Assembly (NCBI GenBank): GCA_050184225.1
Contig: JBFXAN010000233.1
Coordinates: 1 to 8,556 of the forward strand
Direction: 5' to 3'
DNA: 8,556 nt
DNA from: JBFXAN01 sp050184225
Lineage (GTDB): Bacteria > Chloroflexota > Dehalococcoidia > CAUJGQ01
This document shows, one piece after another, positions 1-5,647 of this stretch. The position numbers were made by a program, and so were the translations under genes. Position 1 is the stretch's first letter. The number at the start of each line of letters is the position of its first letter. The notes beneath the pieces were generated by a model, which searched no databases, was not told where the DNA came from, and worked only from the letters and a program-made list of their open reading frames with translations.

Positions 1-120
1 GGGGAGTCCTGGCCGGCGGTGGTTGAACGCGTGTCGTCGATATCGTCAGACGAGATACTGGCAGACCTCGATTGAGAGGACTCCCCCTTCCCTGCGAGGG
101 AAGGGGGTCGGGGGGTTAGG
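1..120. repeat. Composite hairpin repeat, copy 1 (left end cut by window)
   Basis: Bases 83-107 form a perfect hairpin: CCCCCTTCCC pairs with GGGAAGGGGG, with a T-A pair closing a GCG loop. It is followed by a tail (108-120, TCGGGGGGTTAGG) that resembles the TCGGGGGTGAGGG tail of the complete copies at 4189 and 6706. The first nine bases of the window (GGGGAGTCC) are the exact reverse complement of 78-86, so the window probably begins inside the partner hairpin, leaving a spacer of about 78 bp. This spacer could not be aligned convincingly with those of the other copies. The tail runs into the TAA stop of the neighbouring PPOX gene (116-118). The hairpin may also act as a terminator for that gene. 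Confidence 0.65.
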
Positions 121-535
121 TAGCCCCCCACCCCACAACTTCCCTCACCACCACCCCAATCAACGCTCTCGACTCCAAATCCATCGCCCGATACTGCTCA
201 TACTTCGCCCGCAGCGCCGCAATCCCCCGCTCCCGCTCTCCCGCATCCTCCACCAGCGTCGCCACACCCCGCACCTGCAGCCACCGCAGCCGCGACCAAT
301 CCTCGTCGTACACATCAACCACGAGGCACACGTCAGGATGCGCGAGGATGTTCCGCACCCGCCGCAACGGCTTCCCTGTCTCCCGCTTCGGCTTCTCGTC
401 GATCGGCGTATAGATCACCCCGTCGAGCAGCGCAAAGCAGATCGGCACCGCGTGCGGCCGTCCCGCGCTGTCCACCGTTGCCAGCCGGCCGACACGCTGC
501 TGATCGAGAAAGTCCGCCTGTTCCTGAGTAATCAT
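116..535 (-). CDS. PPOX-class, probable F420-dependent oxidoreductase (Rv0121-like)
   Basis: 139-residue protein of the pyridoxamine-5'-phosphate-oxidase-like split-barrel fold. It resembles the PPOX-class family typified by mycobacterial Rv0121, whose members are thought to use deazaflavin F420 as a hydride carrier; the substrate is unknown. Visible family marks are an N-terminal helix and strand (residues 1-22, ending in VGRLAT), the strand PHAVPICFAL (28-37), the cofactor-side segment IYTPIDEKPKR (41-51), VDVYDEDWSRLRW (73-85), and a C-terminal VVGWGA. Full length for the family. The ATG at 535 is chosen because the family begins just before TxEQxxFL; an upstream ATG giving 32 extra residues would run into the divergent methyltransferase gene. 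No good Shine-Dalgarno precedes it, so it may be leaderless or weakly translated. Its stop codon lies at the end of repeat copy 1. Confidence 0.85.
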   Translation of the reverse strand: MITQEQADFLDQQRVGRLATVDSAGRPHAVPICFALLDGVIYTPIDEKPKRETGKPLRRVRNILAHPDVCLVVDVYDEDWSRLRWLQVRGVATLVEDAGERERGIAALRAKYEQYRAMDLESRALIGVVVREVVGWGAT

Positions 536-584
536 CGGCCGGCATGGTACCGTACCCGACAGAACACTGCGAGGGGATGACACG

Positions 585-1415
585 ATGGATGCAGCAGCGC
601 GGTACGCGGAGCGGCTCGACGCGGTCAACACTCAATTGGAGCGGGTGGCCGGCGCCACCTATGACAACCGCTGGGATCGGATGGCGTCCGCCTTCACGAT
701 GGACCCGCACCGCGACCTCGACCCCAACCTCGCCATCGTCGCTGAGTACGTCCGCCCCGACGACGTCATCGTCGACGTCGGCGGCGGCGCCGGACGGGTC
801 AGCCTCCCTCTGGCGCTGCGTGCCCGCGAAGTGATCGACGTCGATCCATCGCCGGGCATGTGCGCCGCCTTCGAAACCTCCGCCCGCGACGCCGGCATCA
901 CCAACGCCCGCGCGATCCAGAGTGCCTGGCCCGCCGAAGGCGTCGCAGGCGACCTCGTCCTCGTCTTCAACGTCACCTACTTCGTCCGCGACATCGTCCC
1001 CTTCGTCGAAGCCCTCCAACACACCGCCCGCCGCCGCGTGATGATCGGCGTCTGGAGCGTGCCCCCACCCGCCCAGGACCTCGCCCTCTTCGAACTGGTC
1101 CACGGCGAACCCGGCGAATCAGTACCCAGCCATCGCGAATTGCTGCCCGTCCTCTGGGAGATGGGCATCCTCCCCGATGTCCGCGTCCTCCCCAACGACT
1201 TCCGCTTCCCCGGCGCCTTACCCCAGTCTAAGGAAGCAGCGATCGACTTCGCCCTCGACCGTCTCGCCGCCAAGGAGAAGGAGCGCCCGCGCAGCATCGT
1301 CACCGAACGCTTCGACGAGTTATTCACCCAGAGCGAGGCCGGCTACCGGTCGCGCTGGCGACCATCGGCACGCGAAATGCTCATCACCTGGGAGACGCCA
1401 CCCGTCGCTCCCTAA
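585..1415 (+). CDS. Class I SAM-dependent methyltransferase, substrate unknown
   Basis: 276-residue cytoplasmic protein with a Rossmann-type methyltransferase core. Motif I is VIVDVGGGAGR at residues 61-71 (glycine-rich SAM loop). The following strand VIDVDPSPGM (83-92) carries the acidic residue expected to bind the SAM ribose hydroxyls. DLVLVFNVTYFV (123-134) corresponds to motif II/IV. The N-terminal 50 residues are mostly helical and contain YDNRWDRMA; the C-terminal 110 residues form a cap with no recognisable substrate signature. The ATG at 585 has a good SD (GAGGGG, 571-576) with 8-nt spacing. The gene is divergent from the PPOX gene with only 49 bp between start codons and convergent with the DUF4129 gene. 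No small-molecule or protein substrate can be assigned from sequence. Confidence 0.85.
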   Translation: MDAAARYAERLDAVNTQLERVAGATYDNRWDRMASAFTMDPHRDLDPNLAIVAEYVRPDDVIVDVGGGAGRVSLPLALRAREVIDVDPSPGMCAAFETSARDAGITNARAIQSAWPAEGVAGDLVLVFNVTYFVRDIVPFVEALQHTARRRVMIGVWSVPPPAQDLALFELVHGEPGESVPSHRELLPVLWEMGILPDVRVLPNDFRFPGALPQSKEAAIDFALDRLAAKEKERPRSIVTERFDELFTQSEAGYRSRWRPSAREMLITWETPPVAP

Positions 1416-1431
1416 TCGCTCGCACAAGCCT

Positions 1432-1507
1432 CCTGGGAGCGCGGCTATCCTGGCTGCATTGGTAGAGTGGCGAACACCGACACGGCCAGGATGCCCGCGC
1501 TCCCAGG
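1432..1507. repeat. Imperfect inverted repeat between convergent genes, possible bidirectional terminator
   Basis: The left arm 1432-1454 starts CCTGGGAGCGCGG and ends ATCCTGGC. The right arm 1485-1507 is its reverse complement except for two adjacent bases (CT versus GC). The arms are about 23 nt, separated by a 30-nt spacer. The repeat lies between the methyltransferase stop (1415) and the DUF4129 stop (1514), both read toward it, so the transcript of either gene would end in a strong stem. There is no U-tract. The sequence differs from the hairpin-tail repeats elsewhere in the window. Dispersed repeats with a TGGGAGCGCGGGCATCC-like core occur in several GC-rich bacteria, so a small MITE/BIME-type origin is likely. 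Confidence 0.65.
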
Positions 1508-1513
1508 TGACGT

Positions 1514-2893
1514 TCAGGTCGTGGAAACCCGCTTCGCCGCCTCAACCTCCCGCTCCAAGGCTGCCACCTCTTCCGCTGTCGGTTCCTCACGGCCATAGCG
1601 CGCTCCGGCAAAACGGTCGCTCAGCCGGACCGGCCCGGCCGCTTGATAGGTCTCCGAGAGGCTCGGCGCAAACTCGTGTGGGGTCGCCGCCGGTGGACGC
1701 GGTGCCCCACGCCCTTCTGCATCTTCCAGTAAATCGAGATACATCCGTCGAACACGGCGGGCGTTCGGCGGCAGATCCGGCTCCTTCTCCGCGCCACCAC
1801 GCCGCCACCGGTTCATCAGCCCGCGGAACAGCGCGTTGAGGTCGCGTCCCAGACCTCCCTCGGCATCGATCGCCTCGCGCACCTCATCGCCCGTGCGCGT
1901 CGTCGGCCGCCGCAGCCGCCGGAAGATGCGGTAGAGGATGAAAGCCACAATCGCAACGACCAATAGCACAAACAGGAACTTGAACAACGTCAGCAGAAAG
2001 CCGATGAAGACGCTCTGGTCCCCCTGCTCCTCCACCTGCTCGGCGGTGTCGGTCGCGAAGCGGGTGTCCACCCGCCACTCCGAATTCTCGTTCACAAGCC
2101 GGCTCAGCAGAAACGTGACGATCCAGCTCACCGGCAGGGCAATCGCGTAGATCAACAGGTCGATGATCCGCAGCACCAACAGCCCCACCGGCGCCAGCAG
2201 CCGGTTGGCCAGTCCGAGCGGGAACAGGCCAAGCAACGCGCTGATCACGCCGAGACCGGCGACGGTGCCAAGCACCACCTGCATCCACGGACCCCGCGCC
2301 GCGTGGCCGCCGGACTCCTCCGCGACCTGGAGCTGGATCAGCGCCAGCGTGAACAGTCCGCTGAGGAAGAAGGGCAGCGCCGCCAGGTTGATCAAGTCGC
2401 CCGCGTGGGTCGATTGGCCGAAGAGCAACGTGATCACGAAGATCACCAGCCCAATCGAGAACGACATCAGTACCAGCCCATACGTCATGTCCCGTTGCGC
2501 GATCCAGACACCACGCACCCACCCGGCGCAGATGACGAGCACCCCCCACGTCTGCGGCCAGCGCGACTGCAGATACTCGTCCGGTGAATTGGCAAAGCCC
2601 GTGAACCAGGAGAAGGACAACGGATTGCCGCCGGTGTTGTACTGCACGTTCAGCAGCACCGTCAGCGCCAGCACCGTGCCGCCCGCCCCCAGCACGACCA
2701 GCGCCGGCACCGAGAGGTCAAACCGTAGCAGGCCCCGCACCAGGCCATACCCGCCGAGCATGGCCAGTAACACGGTGGGATACGCCGGTCCGCTCCCGCC
2801 CGCACCGCCGGCGAGCACCAGGCTGATCACATACAGCACCAGCGATTCCATCACGATGAACGAGAGCGTGGTCAGCAGTCCGCGTTTCATCAT
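1514..2893 (-). CDS. Multi-pass membrane protein with C-terminal DUF4129 domain
   Basis: 459 residues, third gene of the moxR operon. About eight hydrophobic segments lie in the first 262 residues (roughly 9-29, 38-53, 60-82, 115-133, 137-157, 169-190, 203-227, 235-262). A short polar stretch (263-295) follows, then a last membrane helix (296-321), a basic linker (FRRLRR) and a soluble tail. That tail carries a DUF4129-like segment at about 377-452 (NARRVRRMYLDLLE, then a TPHEFAPSL-type motif). The layout resembles TgpA-type proteins (DUF3488 helices, transglutaminase core, helix, DUF4129), but no transglutaminase Cys-His-Asp core is present; only about 33 residues occupy its place. The start is ATG 2893 with a second ATG directly after it; an AGGA lies about 10 nt upstream. 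The gene starts 12 bp after the DUF58 stop, so translation is probably coupled. Function is unknown; an envelope role is inferred from context. Confidence 0.85.
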   Translation of the reverse strand: MMKRGLLTTLSFIVMESLVLYVISLVLAGGAGGSGPAYPTVLLAMLGGYGLVRGLLRFDLSVPALVVLGAGGTVLALTVLLNVQYNTGGNPLSFSWFTGFANSPDEYLQSRWPQTWGVLVICAGWVRGVWIAQRDMTYGLVLMSFSIGLVIFVITLLFGQSTHAGDLINLAALPFFLSGLFTLALIQLQVAEESGGHAARGPWMQVVLGTVAGLGVISALLGLFPLGLANRLLAPVGLLVLRIIDLLIYAIALPVSWIVTFLLSRLVNENSEWRVDTRFATDTAEQVEEQGDQSVFIGFLLTLFKFLFVLLVVAIVAFILYRIFRRLRRPTTRTGDEVREAIDAEGGLGRDLNALFRGLMNRWRRGGAEKEPDLPPNARRVRRMYLDLLEDAEGRGAPRPPAATPHEFAPSLSETYQAAGPVRLSDRFAGARYGREEPTAEEVAALEREVEAAKRVSTT

Positions 2894-2905
2894 CTCTGCC
2901 CGTTC

Positions 2906-4183
2906 CTACGCCCGCTCGATCGCGGGCGTCGCCGTCTCTGCCTCAGCCGGACGGGCAAAGCTCGTGTCGTGGTCGTGGTCGCGCTCGAGCTCGCGCATCC
3001 GGGGAGCGAGATCAAAGACATTGAGTCCGGCCAGCGGCGGCGGTGGCTCTGTATCCGCCGTCCAGAGGATCGCCAGCGGATAGCCTTTGAGTTGCAACCG
3101 TTGCAGCGTCGCCGCCAGTGACTCGTGACAATACGATGCGACTAAGACGATCGTCGCGCCCAGCGGCAGCCGGCGGGCCGCCTCCTCGAGGACTTCCTCG
3201 AGCGGCGCGATCGTCAGCGGCGACACCATGGCCAGCGCTTCGAGGATCCGGGTCAGCTGGTCCGGGTCGCGTCCCGCCGGGATCGACATCGCCCGGTCCG
3301 CCCCCGGATAGCTGCTGTTGGCGATCAGCCCGGTCGCATAGCGATGATCGTGCGCCCATCGCGACACGGAGCCGGCCAGCGAGATCGACCGCTCGAGTCG
3401 CACCGGGTCGTATCCCTCCCAGACGTGCTCCAGCGTCGTCACATTCAGTGCCACCAGCAGATACAGCGACGACGACGGTTCATAGACGCGCGACTGGAGG
3501 ACGCCGCGCCGCGCCGTCGCCTTCCACTCGATCCGCTTGAGCGGATCACCGGCGCGATAGTCGCGGATGCCGACCAACCGGCTCGGATCCTCGAAGATCG
3601 GCGACCCACCCCGCTCCTCCCCGAACGGCCGCCGCGTCGGCAATCCCAACGCCGCGAGGTCATACAGGCGTGGCAGCACCGTCACATGGTCCTGCCGGCT
3701 CCGCTCGCCGCTCGTCGAGAAGAACCCGAACGGATCGCCGGAGCGCAACATCGCCGGACCGAACCGAAAGTACCCGCGCGACGTGCACTGAAAGCGCGTC
3801 TGCCACGCCACCCGCTGATACCACGCGAGCGATGTTGTCCGCGTCACCGATACCAGCCCGGAGAAGCCGGACGGCGAGGTATGTACCCCCGGGGCCGGCA
3901 TCGCCTCCGGCACATTGTCCTGCACGTCGATCCAGGGTAGTGGCAGCGCCTTCCGGTTGGTCAGACTGAACGTGACGTCCAGTTCCTCGCCGACAAAGGC
4001 CCGCCGGCTCGCCAGCGTCCGTCGGTACTCCAACCGCTCCAACGCAAACCGGTTCCACGCCCGCGCCAACCCACCCGTCAACAGGATCAAGATCCCCATC
4101 GCCGCCACGGCAGGCTCCCGTGTGCCAATGCCCACCAGCGTCACCACCACCGCGATCGTCACCCACGCCTGACGGAAGAACAT
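2906..4183 (-). CDS. DUF58 domain-containing membrane-associated protein
   Basis: 425 residues from the ATG at 4183. Two closely spaced N-terminal hydrophobic segments (about 7-20 and 24-39) anchor it in the membrane. A beta-rich region follows (about 50-175, including the SRGYFRFGP and SGDPFGFF marks seen in this family). The diagnostic DUF58 motif is at 204-235 (VGIRDYRAGDPLKRIEWK, followed by ATARRG). The rest (240-400) resembles a von Willebrand A-like fold. The C-terminus is charged and low in complexity. DUF58 proteins are standard partners of MoxR AAA+ ATPases, which is the gene directly upstream; no enzymatic activity is established. The frame stays open back to 4261, but those 26 extra residues are translated repeat sequence, so the start at 4183 is preferred. 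Its apparent SD lies inside the repeat (4191-4201). Confidence 0.9.
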   Translation of the reverse strand: MFFRQAWVTIAVVVTLVGIGTREPAVAAMGILILLTGGLARAWNRFALERLEYRRTLASRRAFVGEELDVTFSLTNRKALPLPWIDVQDNVPEAMPAPGVHTSPSGFSGLVSVTRTTSLAWYQRVAWQTRFQCTSRGYFRFGPAMLRSGDPFGFFSTSGERSRQDHVTVLPRLYDLAALGLPTRRPFGEERGGSPIFEDPSRLVGIRDYRAGDPLKRIEWKATARRGVLQSRVYEPSSSLYLLVALNVTTLEHVWEGYDPVRLERSISLAGSVSRWAHDHRYATGLIANSSYPGADRAMSIPAGRDPDQLTRILEALAMVSPLTIAPLEEVLEEAARRLPLGATIVLVASYCHESLAATLQRLQLKGYPLAILWTADTEPPPPLAGLNVFDLAPRMRELERDHDHDTSFARPAEAETATPAIERA

Positions 4184-4188
4184 CGGCC

Positions 4189-4358
4189 GGCCCTCACCCC
4201 CGACCCCTCTCCCGTCACGACGGGAGAGGGGAGCTTCACTCAACCGCGAACGCCACCACACACCTTGGCACAGTCAGACCGATTGACACGCTGATGCTCA
4301 TGGTCACTGTAGGCACCCCTCTCCCGTCGTGACGGGAGAGGGGTCGGGGGTGAGGGCC
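4189..4358. repeat. Composite hairpin repeat, copy 2 (complete, 170 bp)
   Basis: The terminal 43 bp (4189-4231 and 4316-4358) are perfect inverted copies of each other. Each consists of a 15-nt tail (GGCCCTCACCCCCGA on the outer left, its complement on the outer right) and a hairpin with 13-bp arms (CCCCTCTCCCGTC / GACGGGAGAGGGG) and a 2-nt gap. The 84-bp spacer (4232-4315) aligns with that of copy 3 in reverse complement. The copy fills 170 of the 185 bp between the moxR stop and the DUF58 start. It resembles REP/BIME or MITE elements; no target-site duplication is evident and no transposase is in the window. Confidence 0.9.
4191..4201 (-). promoter_or_regulatory. Shine-Dalgarno of the DUF58 gene, supplied by the repeat tail
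   Basis: On the minus strand the repeat tail reads GGGGGTGAGGG and ends 7 nt before the ATG at 4183. GGTGAGGG is a fair match to the anti-SD complement at normal spacing. It is the only SD-like sequence near this start. The same stretch is complementary to the tail at the other end of the element, so in the mRNA it could be sequestered. Confidence 0.6.
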
Positions 4359-4359
4359 G

Positions 4360-4368
4360 CTCCTCCCC
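4360..4368 (-). promoter_or_regulatory. Probable displaced native Shine-Dalgarno of the DUF58 gene
   Basis: Directly after the moxR stop codon the minus strand reads GGGGAGGAG, a strong SD. It now lies about 176 nt from any start codon because repeat copy 2 is in between. Removing 4189-4358 would leave it 6 nt from the DUF58 ATG. This is best read as the original ribosome-binding site stranded by insertion of the repeat. Confidence 0.55.
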
Positions 4369-5394
4369 TCACTCCACCACCGGCGCCGGCACGCCCTCCA
4401 GTACCTCGTCCACGATCGCCGCCGCGTCGCGCCCGCGCAGCCGTGTCTGCGACGACAGGATCAGCCGGTGCGGCAGCACGACTGACGCCAGCACCTTGGC
4501 ATCGTCCGGCAGGACATACGCGCGACCCCGGATCAATGCCAGTGCCCGCGCCGCGCGGAACAGCGCCAGCGTCGCGCGAGGACTCGCCCCCAGATCCAAA
4601 CCAGGATGCTCGCGCGTCGCCGTAATCAGCCGCACGATATACCGGCGCACGATCGGCTCGCAGAAAACGCGTGTCGCGGTGGCGCTGAGGGCGCGCAGAT
4701 CCTCGGCGCCGAGGACCGGTTCGAGCTCGTCCAGCGGATTCGCGTCCTCGAACCGGGCCACCATCGCGTCTTCCTCGTCTTCGCTCGGGTAGCCGATCTT
4801 CAGACGCAGGAGGAAGCGGTCGAGCTGTGCCTCCGGCAGCGGAAACGTACCCTCAAGCTCGATTGGGTTTTGTGTCGCAAGCACCAGAAAGGGCGACGGC
4901 AGCCGCATCGTCTCCCCATCGACCGTCACCTGGCGCTCCTCCATCGCTTCGAGCAGCGCCGACTGCGTGCGCGGCGTCGCTCGGTTGATCTCGTCCGCGA
5001 GCACGATCTGCGCGATCACCGGTCCGGGGCGGAACTCGAAGGCTCCCTGCGCCTGATTGTAGATATTGATGCCGGTCACATCCGACGGGATCAGGTCCGG
5101 CGTGAACTGGATCCGCTTGAAATCACACCCAATCGAACGGGCGATCGCCTTCGCGAGCGTCGTCTTGCCGGTGCCCGGCACATCTTCGAGGAGGATGTGT
5201 CCGTCCGACAGCAACGCGACGAGCACCAACTCGATCACACTGTCCTTACCGACGATCACCCGATTGATGTTGTCACGGATGCGCTGGACCGTGGCCGCCG
5301 TCTGCTGCGCTTCGTCATTTGAAAGCCGGACGATCTGAGCTTGTTGCGTGGCGATGGGCAGTACCTCTCTAGAGAAATACCGATGGCTGATCAT
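4369..5394 (-). CDS. MoxR-family AAA+ ATPase
   Basis: 341 residues; first gene of the MoxR-DUF58-DUF4129 operon. MoxR ATPases act as chaperone-like ATPases that mature or activate partner proteins, often through DUF58/VWA proteins such as the next gene product. Numbering from ATG 5394: VIVGKD (46-51), Walker A VPGTGKTT (72-79), Walker B IVLADEINRA (130-139), sensor 1 LATQNP (172-177), arginine-finger region EAQLDRF (188-194), sensor 2 GASPRATLAL (269-278). All key residues are present and the length is typical. A GTG lies one codon upstream (5397). Neither start has a clear SD. The putative promoter at 5416-5444 would give a leader of only about 15 nt, so near-leaderless translation is possible. 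Confidence 0.93.
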   Translation of the reverse strand: MISHRYFSREVLPIATQQAQIVRLSNDEAQQTAATVQRIRDNINRVIVGKDSVIELVLVALLSDGHILLEDVPGTGKTTLAKAIARSIGCDFKRIQFTPDLIPSDVTGINIYNQAQGAFEFRPGPVIAQIVLADEINRATPRTQSALLEAMEERQVTVDGETMRLPSPFLVLATQNPIELEGTFPLPEAQLDRFLLRLKIGYPSEDEEDAMVARFEDANPLDELEPVLGAEDLRALSATATRVFCEPIVRRYIVRLITATREHPGLDLGASPRATLALFRAARALALIRGRAYVLPDDAKVLASVVLPHRLILSSQTRLRGRDAAAIVDEVLEGVPAPVVE

Positions 5395-5415
5395 CACATC
5401 GGCAGTCGTGCGGGC

Positions 5416-5444
5416 ATCATACGAGAGCGCCCTACCCGGAGCAA
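5416..5444 (-). promoter_or_regulatory. Putative sigma-70-type promoter of the moxR operon
   Basis: Read on the minus strand, TTGCTC (5444-5439) is followed after exactly 17 nt by TATGAT (5421-5416), a 5-of-6 match to the -10 consensus. The -35 matches only in its TTG. Transcription would begin near 5409, about 15 nt before the ATG at 5394. Judged by eye in a stretch that is less GC-rich than its surroundings. Confidence 0.4.
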
Positions 5445-5590
5445 TCTCACGACCCGGCGGATCTGTACTTCGCTCATGACTTGTGAGCAGATCGGCGAAT
5501 GAGGCACACTACAATCGGCGCGACGAGCGGCACGCCGTTCACCCGCGGCAGTCGACCCCGTGCCGACGATCGATCCCGCCCCGCATCCTT

Positions 5591-5622
5591 GGTCCGTCTG
5601 AAATTGGCCCTCAGATGGAACC
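5591..5622 (+). promoter_or_regulatory. Candidate hairpin in the aldolase mRNA leader
   Basis: GGTCCGTCTGA (5591-5601) pairs with TCAGATGG-A-ACC (5611-5622), with one G-U pair and one bulged A, around a 9-nt loop (AATTGGCCC). It lies 12 nt before the strong SD of the aldolase gene, inside the roughly 250-bp gap between the divergent moxR and aldolase genes. No known riboswitch class is recognised. It could affect leader stability or be fortuitous. Confidence 0.3.
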
Positions 5623-5647
5623 TGCCGAGCATGTAAGGGAGGCTGAG

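Noticed and set aside
1..75. Open frame of 24 codons ending in TGA, plausible as the C-terminus of an upstream plus-strand gene
   Set aside because: Bases 1-9 are an exact inverted match to 78-86, which places this stretch in the spacer of repeat copy 1. 24 codons is too short to judge in GC-rich DNA. Upstream sequence would decide.
4184..4261. N-terminal extension of the DUF58 protein by 26 residues
   Set aside because: The extra residues are translated hairpin repeat, and family members begin near the membrane helix at MFFRQAW.
4179..4362. Target-site duplication around the 170-bp repeat
   Set aside because: Flanks of copies 2 and 3 were compared by eye and show no direct repeat longer than two bases.
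5510..5515. TACAAT as a -10 box for the aldolase
   Set aside because: No acceptable -35 at 16-18 nt; the nearest TTG hexamer (5481-5486) is 23 nt away. Kept only as a remark.
5483..5647. In-frame GTG start 55 codons before the aldolase ATG
   Set aside because: The ATG at 5648 has a near-perfect SD at ideal spacing, and the extension has no family similarity.
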